Notes under the pieces: generated by a model
Database searches by the model: none
What the model was told of the DNA's origin: nothing
Seen by the model: only the letters and a program-made list of their open reading frames with translations
Position numbers and translations under genes: made by a program
Source of the DNA: Chrysophaeum taylorii
Taxonomy: Eukaryota > Sar > Pelagophyceae > Pelagomonadales > Pelagomonadaceae
Reading direction: 5' to 3'
Length of the DNA stretch: 64,000 nucleotides
Assembly (NCBI GenBank): GCA_029834535.1
Contig: JAQMWT010000538.1
Location: 62,001-126,000 of the forward strand
Shown: piece by piece, positions 18,800 through 29,984 of the stretch
Layout: the number at the start of each line of letters is the position of its first letter
How positions within the stretch are numbered: the stretch's first letter is position 1

Positions 18800-21700
18800 G
18801 CTCTCGCGCGGCACTTGAAGACGGCGATTTTTTTGTCCTGGTGACTAGGTCGAGGTTGTCTTGGACATTTTTGCGACGGGGCGGAATATCCAAAAGGAGG
18901 TGCTGGGACCGTCGAGAGCATGCATACACTAAATCGCCGACGCCGGAAATACTTTTCGAAGAGTCAAGACAATCACCCAGACCGTCACCTTCGGGCTCAA
19001 GGGCATCGTGGCGGGCGAAGCGGAGAATCTCGTCCCGCTCCCGACAATCCGAGCGACGAGCAGACAGTCCCTTCGGCTGCCGATCAGTTTGTTTGCTCAA
19101 AAAGAGACATCACAACAACAATTGTCGTCATCACCCCAGCTTCGGCGAGTGCTTGCGCTAAGAGACAACCAGATCCAGCAGCTCGAGACAGCCAAGGCAG
19201 CGCGAGAAGGGTGCGCCGCCGCAGCCGAGCGCGAGCGGGACCTCGCGGAGGCTCTCGATACCGAGACGGAGTTGAGAGGCAAGGCAAAGCGGGGCGCCTC
19301 GAGGCTGAGCGGAAGTACGAGGACGAGGTTCGGGATGCCGCACGTCGGGAGGCACGTCCTCATCGAAAGCCAAAAAAGCCTCCAAAGAGAACCAGCGCGA
19401 GCGCGACTTGGCAAAGCTGCGAAGCATGATATACGAGTTTGAGGCAGCGAAGGCGGCGGCGAAGGAGGATATGCCAAGGAAGTGGCGGCCTACGCTGGGG
19501 AACGAACGAAAGAGCATTGTGCGAAGCGGTGCGACCCTCAAGAGCTCTTCCGACTCGAGGAATGCCACGCGGCCGTTCAGCGCAACAAGAAGCGAATAGC
19601 ACTCGAACTCACCGCTGCCGAGGGCCACCTCGACCAAGGACGAGGATATCGAGCGACCTCCGAGCGCGCATTGAGGACCACGAGGAGGAACGCGCCGCTG
19701 TCCGAGTGCCGCAGAAACCGTCGGACAAGGGTGCAGGTACAGGGACGCTGCGGGGGGCCAAGATGCGCCGGCTGTGCACGAAGCTTCTCGCCTCACGCGT
19801 GGCGCCGAGCGAGGTGTCCGAGGTTGTCACTGCGGTTGTCAGTCCAGAGCGAGCGAGCAACATGCAACTTCCTACGGATCGCTTCTTTCGCAGCCTTCGT
19901 GCAGAGACGGGAGTCCTCCACAGGTCCATGCTGCTCTCGATCTCGGCCTCGGCGAGGTTGTCGACGCCGCCGCGGATGCCTCGGCCGGCCGTTTCCGGGA
20001 TATGAATCGCGCCATCGAGCCGGTGCCGAGAATCATCGAGGAGCGCCATGGACCCGTCGCTTCCTGCCGCCAAGGCTCTACCGGAGAAGAATCTCCCCGG
20101 CCGGGCCGTGGTGACCGACAACGCGTCAACGGCGATCGCGTCCATCGGCGAAGCATGTCGAGGCGGCGGTATAAACGGAAGTCGACGAAGAAGAGGGGGA
20201 GTTGCTGTCAACCATTGAGCGCGCCAAGCGTGTCCAGGTCTACCACGCTAATTGCCACCGTAATCTCTTTGAGATGTCGACGAGCACGTTTATGCCGCCT
20301 TCGCGATCGCGCGAGTGTTCAGGTAACACCTACCTCGACGGCGGCGCCAAAGCCGAGGCCAAGCTTCTCGAGGGCCGGTTGAAAGACTCGGCAACTGCCA
20401 GGCCAACTACCTCGCTGAAGGAGATAATCCACGCTGTATCCAAGGGCAAGGGCATCAATCGATATGTCCAGGGATTTGGCGACAAGCTCTTGGCCTTCCT
20501 CGTCGCAAAACATGGGAGGGAACCAGCTCTACTTGACGCTCGGCCGCACCGACAACGGGACACGGCAGGACGCCTGCACCGAGGCGGCCTGAGGTCTCTA
20601 CTTCAACCACCCGTTGCTGGTCGAGTACCTCTCAACATTGCCCCTCAGAACATCCTCCGCAACAATCTCTTCACCACGCTCACCACAAATGAAGTCATCG
20701 GCACCTTGCGAGGTCGGGGCGTCATTCACGACAATTTCACCGTACCCTTTTGCTTCTTCGCCGCCTTCCTCGACATCGGTGGTTGGTCGTCCTCCAAATC
20801 GCGAAAAACAACGAGCAAGCGCACGCGTTCTTCAACACATGACGGGACCACCCACAGATCGTGGCGACAGCGGACTACGAGGCGTTAGACGTGTCAGTGG
20901 AGGCCTACGCCAAGTTTCTCGAGCGGAGGGCGGTGTTGATCAGACTGTCGGTCGACGGTCGGACGAAGATCTCCGATGTCGCTGCCGTCCGCGCGCGGCT
21001 CTACGATGTTCGACCTGACGCGGACGACGATCCGGAAATCAAGACCATGCTCCAGGTCATCGAAGCCTAGGGCCGGGGCTGCCACCACACCTTTGAGAAC
21101 GGCCAGGCCATACGCTACGTCGACGACGGTGAACTCGCCGCGGCGGCCAACCAGACCTCGGGAGTTGCGGCAGGCCTAAGATTGCTCGCGCCGCGACACG
21201 AATCGGGTCGACGTTGACCTCACGATTACTGCGCCAGGATGTTCTCCAACATGCATGTCGAAAGCGTGTCCGGCGTCGTCTCGTGTCAGCAGCTCGAAAC
21301 CTTCTCGTCTTCGGTCGCAGCGCCGGTAGTTATGCTGTGAAGTGCCAGAAGAGTTCTCCGATACCGAGGCCAGTGACGCGACGGCGAAGGACCGAGTGGG
21401 ACATCTCGACGATCTCGGCGCGGACGTCGAGCTGCCCGTCATCGAGGCAGGTCGCCTCGGCCTCCTGGAACACATGGTGCAGGCCGACGCGCATTGGAAA
21501 GCCGCCATCGACCAGACAACACATACGTCGACCCCCACGTCGACTAAGCTGCGCTCGCGCTCGCGCCGGGCAGCAAGATGAAGACATCGACCACCATCAA
21601 AGCGCGCCTCGACACCGCCCTCATGCAGCTGCCCAGCGACGTCGTGCGGATGAAGGAGCGAACATTGAACAATACGGCATCGGCGCGTGCACGGAGGACC

Positions 21701-22040
21701 CGAAGCCAAAGTCCTTCACGTCTAACGCCACCGTCGACAAGGCGGCACGCCGCCTTTTGCAACCCCGTATGTACGTGGGCCTCCCAGTGCGCACGACGCG
21801 AGGTGCTGTGGACGCTGCAGAGCCTCCAGGCACGTTTCGTCGACAGCTCGATGTTTTCGGTACCAAAACCATCGCGAGTCATTATTCGCTTCGAGACCGC
21901 GCAGCCAGCCGCGTCGCGGGGAATCTGCGGGAGCAGCGCTCTTTGCGTGGTCGCATCCATCGTCACCATCGCAGCCTCGCGCATGTCCTTCGGCGGCAGC
22001 GTTATCTTCGGCGAGGTCGGCCTGCCTCGCATTGGGAGGG
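18800..22040 (+). pseudogene. Long decayed coding region, unknown family
   Basis: Plus-strand fragments in changing frames read as one old protein. They run: a coiled coil (LRDNQIQQLETAKAAREG; RDLAKLRSMIYEFEAAKA) at 19140-19440; GDRQRVNGDRVHRRS/DNASTAIASIGEA near 20110-20160; RECSGNTYLDGGAKAEAKL and GKGINRYVQGFGDKLLAF at 20310-20500; GNQLYLTLGRTDNGTRQDA near 20520-20590; LYFNHPLLVEYL then NIAPQNILRNNLFTTL near 20600-20680; ATADYEALDVSVEAYAKFLERRAVLIRL near 20860-20960. Stops and frame changes occur every 100-300 bases. The order is consistent with one gene of more than 900 codons. I do not recognise the family. A transposase-like or lineage-expanded family is possible. Confidence 0.45.
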
Positions 22041-22084
22041 AGCTAAAAAACTCAAAGGGTAAGGGCCCAAGTAGGAAGAGGAAT

Positions 22085-24201
22085 ATGGAGACGCTCCAAT
22101 TACATGTGGCGCGTATTGATGGTGGAAATGCGTTGGTCGTTGAGGTTGTCTTAGGTGGAGTGCGAGGGGGCGCGGTCGGTGGCGCTGTCGCCCGACGGGA
22201 AGTACATTTGCCTCGCGCGCGTTGGCGCGAACGGCGCGGCCGTGGTCCAGACGAACTCGACGTTCGTGTGCGAAATCGACGGAACGCAGGGGTTTGGGGT
22301 GGAGTCGGTGTCGTGGGCGACCGACGGATTTCGGGTCGCCGCGTGCGGCTCGGCCCCCTCGTCGCCCAACGCGCTGCAACCGACGGGTGGGTTTCTGACG
22401 GTGTGCGACGCTCAATCGGGCGGGCGGATCTTCGCGACGCACCGCGAAGCGCGCGTCCTGTGCGTCGCCTTCAGCACCTCGGACGCCGGCCAGCGACTTG
22501 CCGCGTCGCGGGTCGACGGGATCGTCGAGGTGCTCGACGCCTACACGGGCGACCCGTTGCAGAAGGCGCGTCTTCGCGGCTACAAGGACAGATGGTCCCA
22601 CCGCTCCCCCTTCGCGGGCCTCTCCCCCGACATCCCCCTTCCCCCGAGGACGGGGGCTCCGCCCACGCCCTGCCCCCACGTCGCCTGGTCGGCCACGGGC
22701 GATCGTCTCGGCGTCGCGCACGCGACGATTTCCTCGATTATCGACCTCAACCTCGTTCCGGGTCCGCCCTTTTTTAATCACTCGCCGACCCCGCTCCCGC
22801 CGCCCCCTCCCCAGACGAGCTCCCTCGAGGACGACGCCCCCGACGACACCCAGGCCATCCTCTGCGAGGCCCACCTGTCCTGCGGCTCCCTCGTGACGTC
22901 GGTCGCGCTCTCCCCGAGAAAAGACGACCCCCAACTCTTCGCGTTCTGCGGCGGCGCCCGCGTAGTCCTCGCTTCCGCCGAGACCGGCCGCGTCATCGCC
23001 GAGCGCCGCCTCGACGAGTTCGGGGGCGGCGGCAGCAGCAACTGGAAGACAGCCCTCTCGATCGCCTTCTGCCCCCCGAGGCCTCCGCCCCCCGACGCTC
23101 CGCCCGACGCCGCCAAGACCCCGGAGACCGTTGCCAAGACCGCCGCAGCCCGCCTCCGCCTCGTCGTCGGTGGCGAGCTCGCCCTCGGCAGCGCCGCATC
23201 GGGCGCCGTCGCTGTCTTCGACGCGGTCAACGGCGTCTTGCTCTCGGTCCACCAGGCCCGCTCGGCCGTCCTCTGCGTCTCGGTCGCTGCCGACGGACGC
23301 TCCATGGCGCTCGGCGAGCGCCGGGCCACCGACCTCCAGCAGCAGCAGCACGCGGCCCAGATGGCGGCGCAGCACCAACAACACCAGGCCGCCGCCGCCG
23401 CCGCCGCCGCTGCTGCTGGCCATCCGCCGATCCCGCCCCAGCAGCAACCACCGCTCCCGACGCCTCCTCAGATGCAGCCTCCCCTATCGCTGCAGCAGCA
23501 GACGCAACCGCCTCCCCCGGACTTCCATCTGCAACAACAGCAACAACATGCTGCTCAGCAGGCGGCCGCCGCCCAGCGACAGCCGCGGCCTCTGGCGGCC
23601 TCGCCGCAGCAGCCGCCGCAGCAGCAAACCCAACTACAACAACCTTCGGTGCAACAACCCGCGCCGGCGCCGCAGCAGCCGTTTGCTCCTCCCGCTGGAC
23701 AACAACAACAACCACCACCACCACCACAATCGACGACGCAGCAACCTATGCCGGTGTCCTCCGCGCCACAGGCCGCGGCCCCCTCGACCCCGGCGCTTTT
23801 CACGTTTGGGGCTGGTCCCAACGCCGGCCGCATCGAGCCCCCGCCGGTGCCGCCGGCCCCGGAAGACCGTGCGTTCCTGTTGGCGGCGCGCGGTTTTTGC
23901 GACTCTCATATATTTAGGTGCTTGGATCCTGCTCGACACGGCGATGGACCAGCACCGATCGAAACTCAAGGCCGCGATCGTCGAGGGCGAGATCGACCCC
24001 CAGGCTGCGTGAGTCTGGGTTTTTGCCTGCCTGCAGCAGCTCACTCGCTCGAGCAGGCAGCGAATCGTCAGCAAATTCGACTCCATCATTGCCTCGCATC
24101 ACGAACTCATCAAACATCTCTTAACAGCAGAACGCACGCTCGCCGACTGGCGCCAGGCAGATTTCTGCCAAGAGCCCAAGACATCGAGCGCGGAGGAGTA
24201 G
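22085..24201 (+). CDS. WD40 beta-propeller protein with Gln/Pro-rich tail
   Basis: Three introns are inferred from frame restoration: 22106-22154 (49, GTGGCG...CTTAG), 23869-23917 (49, GTGCGT...TTTAG), 24009-24056 (48, GTGAGT...AGCAG). Exon 1 is only METLQLH. The first ~370 residues are WD-type repeats (ARSVALSPDGKYICLARV; VESVSWATDGFRVAACG; ARVLCVAFSTSDAGQRLA; VTSVALSPRKDD). Residues about 390-570 are Gln/Pro/Ala-rich low complexity. A short conserved-looking helical end follows (EDRAWILLDTAMDQHRSKLKAAI; IVSKFDSIIASHHELIKHLL). Total 656 residues. The function is unknown; the layout would suit a scaffold or transcription-associated protein. It converges with RPA1. Confidence 0.7.
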
Positions 24202-24595
24202 GTCTACGCTACGGAGGCATATGGCGGCCGCGAGGGTTCTCGTGTTTCGTTATCTTCACCGCAGTATGCTCCCCTTCCTATCGTCGTCTCCCCTTCCGTC
24301 GTGGAGACTTATTCAAGGGGGGCGGTCATTGTCACGAGAGAAAGAAAAAGCGACGAACGAACCTGGTAGTAGTGGCGTCGTTGGTGGGCACACCGCAAGC
24401 AGCAGCATCGGCCAGTCGTACAGACGTGGCTGCCCACAGACGGGGATACGAGAAGAAGGTAATATAGTGGTGTTTCTGATGATGACGGGGGATGCGCGGC
24501 TCCTTCCTTCCTTCCTTCCCTCCACAGCATACATATTTTTGTCGATTGTTGCCACACACAATGGGAGTGGCGGTGCAAAAAAGCGCAATGGCCTA
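24202..24595. other. Spacer between convergent genes
   Basis: This holds the 3' flanks of the WD40 gene and RPA1. There is a (CTTC)n run near 24510-24520. No gene is seen. Confidence 0.5.
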
Positions 24596-26743
24596 TCAAA
24601 GGTGGGCGATGGCGTCGAGGAGGGCGCGGCTCTCTTCGACAAAGTCGAGCGGGGCGATGGAGACGATGCTTGTCTTGACGCGGCTCTGTTCCTGCCACAT
24701 CTCGTTCTTCACGCGCACCTTGACGACAAACTGCCTGAAAAGGTAGCCCTTGATGTAGTCCTCGAAGACGCCCGCGTGGTTTTCGACCTCCTCCTTGTAG
24801 ACGGCGATTTGGTCGGCGGTGACGCTCTCGAAAATCACCAAGGCCGAATCGTTGAAGGCGGTGACCCAGGTTTGGGCCGTGTGGTCGATCAACGTTCCCG
24901 TGACCATGTAACGGCGGCGACAATCCTCGAGGGTCGTCTGGCATTTCTCGCAGTGCCACGAATCGTCCGATTGTTGCGTGACCTTTTTCTGACAGCCTTC
25001 GTTCGTACAGGCCTCGTACCACATCCTTTCCGGCTTGATGAAGTTGAGGGTCCCCTTGAAGGTGAGGTAGCTCGGCTTTTCTTGGAAGCCGAGATTTTTT
25101 GTTTTGATGTCGTCGACGACGCCGCGGTGCTCGAAAGGGACCGGCGCGAAGGAGCCGCCCGTGCCCGAGTTGGTCAAAGGAGAGCTCGTCGCCTCGCTTC
25201 CGCCGCTCGCCCACCACCGGCGAAGGCGGACGGTCTCCGGGTCGCTTTGCACGTCGAATTTGACCATGCCCGAGAACGACGTGCTCAGGCTCAGGCCGCC
25301 AAAACTCGAGACGCGGCAGCCCTTGGCGAGGACGACCGGGTGTCTTTCCCAAAAGTCGTCGGGTTGCTCGCTCACTTCGCCCCAGAACGTCAAGCGGACG
25401 TCGTAGCCCGAGTCGTCGACGATGGTGACCTCGCGCTTCTTTCTCTCCAGGTTGTCGCGCTTGGAAATGAAGGAACTGATGGGGTCGGCCTTCTTGACGA
25501 CGGCAACGAGGTCGACCTTGTCGCCCTCGGGAGGCGTCTGCCGCGCGAGCTGGCGCAGCTTGATGAAGGTGCCCTGGATGACGGGGATCGAGCCGTCGTC
25601 GCGGGCCTCTTCGAACGTCGCGTTGCCGAAATTGATCTCAAACTCGTGGCTTAGGCTCGTCCACTGCTTGTTGGCAGGCTTGATTCGCGCGCTCGAGTCG
25701 CTGATAATATAAATCTTTCCCTCCTCGAGCGTGTTAAGGTACCGGTCGACGAGGTCGCGGAAAAACGTGCCGCGGATCTCGCCGCTCTCGTCGGCGAGGT
25801 CGATCGAGAAAAGCTGGCCCTGGCTCGTTGGCTTGTTCCACTCCTTTTTCGCGTACTTGGTCGTGATCCGCGCGCGGAGCGTGAACCGCTGAAGGTACGG
25901 GTTCAGCGACGAGATGCTGTTCGCGCCGCTCGGGGGTCCTCCGCCCCGCTTGACGGAGGGCCGCGCGCCAGGCTCGGTGTTTCCCGTCGATAACACGCTA
26001 AACGGCCGTCGCTGGAGCAGGGACTGCTGCTGCGGCTGGTGCGGAGGTGGCTGCTGTTGGTTGTTGCGCTGAACTTGTTGGTCGAAGTGCGGTTGGTCGT
26101 AACGCTGGGCCGACGTCGGTTGGTGTTGGTCGTAACGCTGTGCCGACGTCGGTTGCTGTTGGTCGTAACGCTGGGCCGACGTCGGTTGCTGTTGGTCGTA
26201 ACGCTGGGCCGACGTCGGTTGCTGTTGGTCGTAACGCTGGGCCGACGTCGGTTGCTGTTGGTCGTAACGCTGTTGGTCGTAGCGCTGGGCCGGCTGCTGT
26301 TGCTGCCGGGGCGGCTGTGGCTGGTACTGCTGGCGCTGAGCCGGCACGTTCGGCGGCGGCTGATCCTGCTGACGTGGCGGCTGGTTCTGCTGCTTATCGT
26401 CCTGGCTGCCGACGGGGGTCGGGAGGCCGATTTTTGGGCGCGGCCCGGAGACGACATGAAAGTTGAGGACGATAATGATCCGGTGGTTTTGGAGGGAGTT
26501 GACCAGGTACTTTTCGAGCTTGATGAGACTGCCCTGTTCGAGCTGCCCCGCCGCGATGAGTCTGTTGAGCTGGGAGGCCGCCATGCATTGGGTGTAGTTG
26601 TTGCTGTCGGAACAGATGAGGCGGTACCGCTCCGAGCCCTTGAGGTTCCGGATGTCGAGGACTTGGAGGATCGGGTGGAAAGTGTCGCGGTCAACCTGCT
26701 CGGCCATGATCGCCGCGATCGCGCCGAGCGTGACCTCGACCAT
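24596..26743 (-). CDS. RPA1: Replication protein A 70 kDa subunit (RPA1)
   Basis: The start MVEVTLGAIAAIM followed by PILQVLDIRNL...YRLICSD is the RPA70N domain. Three more OB folds follow: DBD-A (ARITTKYAKKEWNKP...GQLFSIDLADESGEIRGTFF), DBD-B (VDLVAVVKKADPISSF), and DBD-C with a zinc ribbon (ACTNEGCQKKV...WHCEKCQTTLEDC). RPA1 binds ssDNA during replication, repair and checkpoint signalling. At 715 residues it is longer than usual (about 620) because the linker after RPA70N contains five or six AQRYDQQQPTS repeats. It is intronless and divergent from the USP gene 345 bases away. Confidence 0.95.
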   Translation of the reverse strand: MVEVTLGAIAAIMAEQVDRDTFHPILQVLDIRNLKGSERYRLICSDSNNYTQCMAASQLNRLIAAGQLEQGSLIKLEKYLVNSLQNHRIIIVLNFHVVSGPRPKIGLPTPVGSQDDKQQNQPPRQQDQPPPNVPAQRQQYQPQPPRQQQQPAQRYDQQRYDQQQPTSAQRYDQQQPTSAQRYDQQQPTSAQRYDQQQPTSAQRYDQHQPTSAQRYDQPHFDQQVQRNNQQQPPPHQPQQQSLLQRRPFSVLSTGNTEPGARPSVKRGGGPPSGANSISSLNPYLQRFTLRARITTKYAKKEWNKPTSQGQLFSIDLADESGEIRGTFFRDLVDRYLNTLEEGKIYIISDSSARIKPANKQWTSLSHEFEINFGNATFEEARDDGSIPVIQGTFIKLRQLARQTPPEGDKVDLVAVVKKADPISSFISKRDNLERKKREVTIVDDSGYDVRLTFWGEVSEQPDDFWERHPVVLAKGCRVSSFGGLSLSTSFSGMVKFDVQSDPETVRLRRWWASGGSEATSSPLTNSGTGGSFAPVPFEHRGVVDDIKTKNLGFQEKPSYLTFKGTLNFIKPERMWYEACTNEGCQKKVTQQSDDSWHCEKCQTTLEDCRRRYMVTGTLIDHTAQTWVTAFNDSALVIFESVTADQIAVYKEEVENHAGVFEDYIKGYLFRQFVVKVRVKNEMWQEQSRVKTSIVSIAPLDFVEESRALLDAIAHL
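26090..26290. repeat. 33-base tandem repeat in RPA1 linker
   Basis: Units of about 33 bases ('ttggtcgtaacgctgggccg' then 'acgtcggttgctg') are repeated five to six times, encoding AQRYDQQQPTS. The unit length is a multiple of three and the frame is kept. Confidence 0.9.
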
Positions 26744-27088
26744 CTCGGCACTAGCTCACAATAGCAACGGTCGACGACGAAGTAGAGAGAGACGACGACT
26801 AACCCTTTTTTTTTTTTGTATTATTGATACGGTTGAATACGGGGAATTTTTGAACGCTTTGCTTTCAGCGAAGAAGAATACGTTGGCACACGTCATCCAT
26901 TCTCAAAGCAGTCAAGTCAATTCAAACGGGAGAGATCTCTCTCTCATCTCGTCTCATCTCACCTCATCTCTCAAAGAGGGGGGGGGGGTTAAAGAATGGA
27001 GCGGAGTAGCGAGAGGTACATTCCTATTAGACAATGGCTATGGTGGGCGTTCGCGTTGGCTTAGTTTGTATTGGTGGGTAGGGGAAGG

Positions 27089-29953
27089 ATGTCGACGTAC
27101 CAGCGGCGGCGTCTGAACCGCGACGAAGAGGAGGCCGTGCGCGAGGGGTTTGCGCGGCTCGCGCAGATCGACAACTACACGCGCGCGCTCGCTTTGAACG
27201 AGCGGGGGTTCATCGACGATTTTCTGGGCGAGGTGGCGCCGCAGTTGTCGCGGCGATTGGCGTGCGCGCTGTGGCGAGCGATCGCCGGGGAGGCGTGGAG
27301 TATTCCCGAGGAGCGGTTCGTGGACGCGCTGCGAATCGCGCGGTGCGGGAGCGATCGAGAGAAGCTCAAGCTGGCGCTGAGCGTGGCGGCGAGGTTCGCG
27401 GCGAACCGCGACTCGTTGGACCGGTGGTCGCGGCCGCTCGCGACGCCGCGGGCGATCGTGGCGGTGTTGCGTGCGATCCGCGAAGATGCTCTCTCTCTGG
27501 GGGTGTACCACCACCAGCAGCAACCGGAGGAGGAGGAGGAGGAGGACGACGACGACTCGCTTTATTCGAGGCGGTCGACGAACCCGTCGCCCGTGCGGAC
27601 GTCCAACGAGCTCGCGGAGTTGCTGGGGGCGTACACGTTGAACGACGAGATCCACCCGGTGGACTTTGGGTTGTACGGGGACGACGACGACGACGACGAA
27701 GACGACTACCGCGCGGACTACCTTCGTCGTCGTCGGCGGGTTGGTCCGCCGCAGCACGACGACGATGCCGAGCGCGTGCTGGCCGACGTCCGGGACCAGC
27801 TGTGCTCGTTCATCGGGAGTGCCCTGGATAACTGGAGCGTTCCGCACGACGACCATAGCTCGAGCGCGACGCTCGCCACGACGCGGTACTTGGCAGCAGC
27901 TCGGACGGACGTAGAGATCGCCGAGCCGGCTCGACGACGCCAGCGGCGCGACCAGCAGCCGCTCGCGGGGCTGCGGGCGTCGAGTCCCGAGATCGGTCTC
28001 CCCGAGACCCCGATGGCGATGCGGATGGCCTTTGCGCGCGGCGACGTCTACAATAATACCTCGGCCGCGACGGCCTCGGCCTCGCCGTCGCCGCAGCGGA
28101 CCGAGGTCGTCGCGTCGCGTCGCCGTCCGAGAAGCAACCAGCTCAACACCAAGGAGGAGGAGGACGATCGCATGGACGACGACGACGACGACGACGAGGA
28201 GGAGGAGGAGGAGGAGGACGGCGAGGAGATGAAGAATAGTACGACGAACGGGCGTCGGTTCGCGGAGGACGACCGACGTCGCGCGCCCAAGCAGCAGCGG
28301 CACGGCGACGACGAGGAAACGACCAACAAGAGGGCGTTCCACCCGCGCGAAGAAGACTCGCTGGTGGCGACCCTCTTCGTGGCGATGCAGGACAGGTCGG
28401 CGTCGTGCGCGGTCGACATAAATTCGGTAGTCGAGACGTTTTCGCGGCCAAAGCGGCGCCGGCGGACGTTCGCGGTCGCGACGTCGCCGTTCGCGCCCCA
28501 GCAGCCGGCGCCGCAGGCTTCGAACGAGGAGGAAGATCATGGCGAGGAGGACGTGCACGTGGGGCCCGCGTGGCTCCCGCGCGCGGCTTCGCGGCGACTC
28601 TTCCTCGAAGCCCTCGACTCGAACGGAAGCGGGGTCGCGCATTCGGAAGAATTCTCTCGGGTCTTGCGATGCGCGTGCGGAACGACGAGCGAGGCGTCGA
28701 TGGCCGCGGAGCGGAAGCTGTGCCTGGAGGTGCTCCGCGTCGAGCCCGGGAGCCTCCGGGCGTGCGTCGAGGACGCGCTCTACGCGCGGCTTCGCGTCGC
28801 GCGCCCGGGCGACGCGGCGACCGAGAAGCGGGTCGCCGCGCGCTACGTCGAGAGCCCGCGCGACATATACCGTCCGACGACCAAACTGCGGGCTGGAGAC
28901 GAGTTCCGCGTGCTGCCGTCGCCGTGGCTGCGGCTGTGGCTCGACTGGACCGACCGCGAAGACGCGGGCCGCCGGCCGCCGCCGATCGACGCGTCGCACC
29001 TCGTTCGGGCCGAGTGCCCCGCGAGCGCCCGAGCGTTGCGGACGATAGTCCCCGAACCGCCGCCGCCGACGACGACGACGACGGGGCCCAACGGGATCGT
29101 CGTGTTCCCGACCCCCCGGACGCACCACGAGGACGAGGTCGAGGACGACGCGCGCGCGATTCGCGGGGGCGGCGGCGGCGACGACGACGACGATGACGAC
29201 GACGACGAGACGCACGGCTCGGGGTGTCTGGTCGACGGTCGCGCGGTCGCGCTCCGGACGTCGGCCCGCCACAAGCACGACTTCGAGCTCGTGAGCCCGG
29301 CCCTCTACGACGCGTTGGTCTCCTGGCACGGCAGCCGCGGCCCCGCGATTTCGCGCGTCGCCGCGGGCGTGCCCGCCCGCCTCGACCTTCACGCGCCCCG
29401 CTGCTTCGTCCACAACAAGCAGGAACGACTTCTCGTCGTCCCGTGCTGGCGCCACGAGACCCTCGAGCAGGTGGCCAAGCGGGCCTTCGAGGCCTTCGTC
29501 CAGCGCCTCGAGGACCGCATCTCCGCGCGCGGCGCCCGCCACCGCCGCCGCCGCCGCCAGCAGCCGTTTCCGCCAGTCTCGGTCTCGGCCGCCGCGTCCA
29601 AGGATCGCCTTCGCGTCGTTATCGTCAGGACCGTCCGCAGGAGACGACGAGGACTCCCGCTCCAGCCGATCGACGAGCCCTTGGCCCAGCACGAGGACCA
29701 GGTCATCGAGGAGAGGCTCGACGTCGCCTACGACGGCCCGCCCTTTTCCCGCGCTACCTCCCGGAGCCCCCTCGGAGGCGTCCGCGACCCCGTCACTTCC
29801 CCGCCGTGGCGCGCGACGATCGACGACCTCCTCCGCGGCGTTTCTTATTTGTTGAGCCCGCGCGGCGGCGACCAGGACGACGACGACGACGACGACGATA
29901 GCGACACCGAGGACATCCTCCCGCGCGACGTCTCCTTCGAAATCCGGTTCGAG

Positions 29954-29984
<31 letters not shown>

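Noticed and set aside
22002-23447. 481-codon minus-strand frame opposite the WD40 gene
   Set aside because: Gly/Arg-rich antisense. The plus strand has WD repeats and three consistent introns.
26090-26290. Possible CRISPR-like array
   Set aside because: Units are contiguous 33-base coding repeats without unique spacers, inside RPA1 of a eukaryote.
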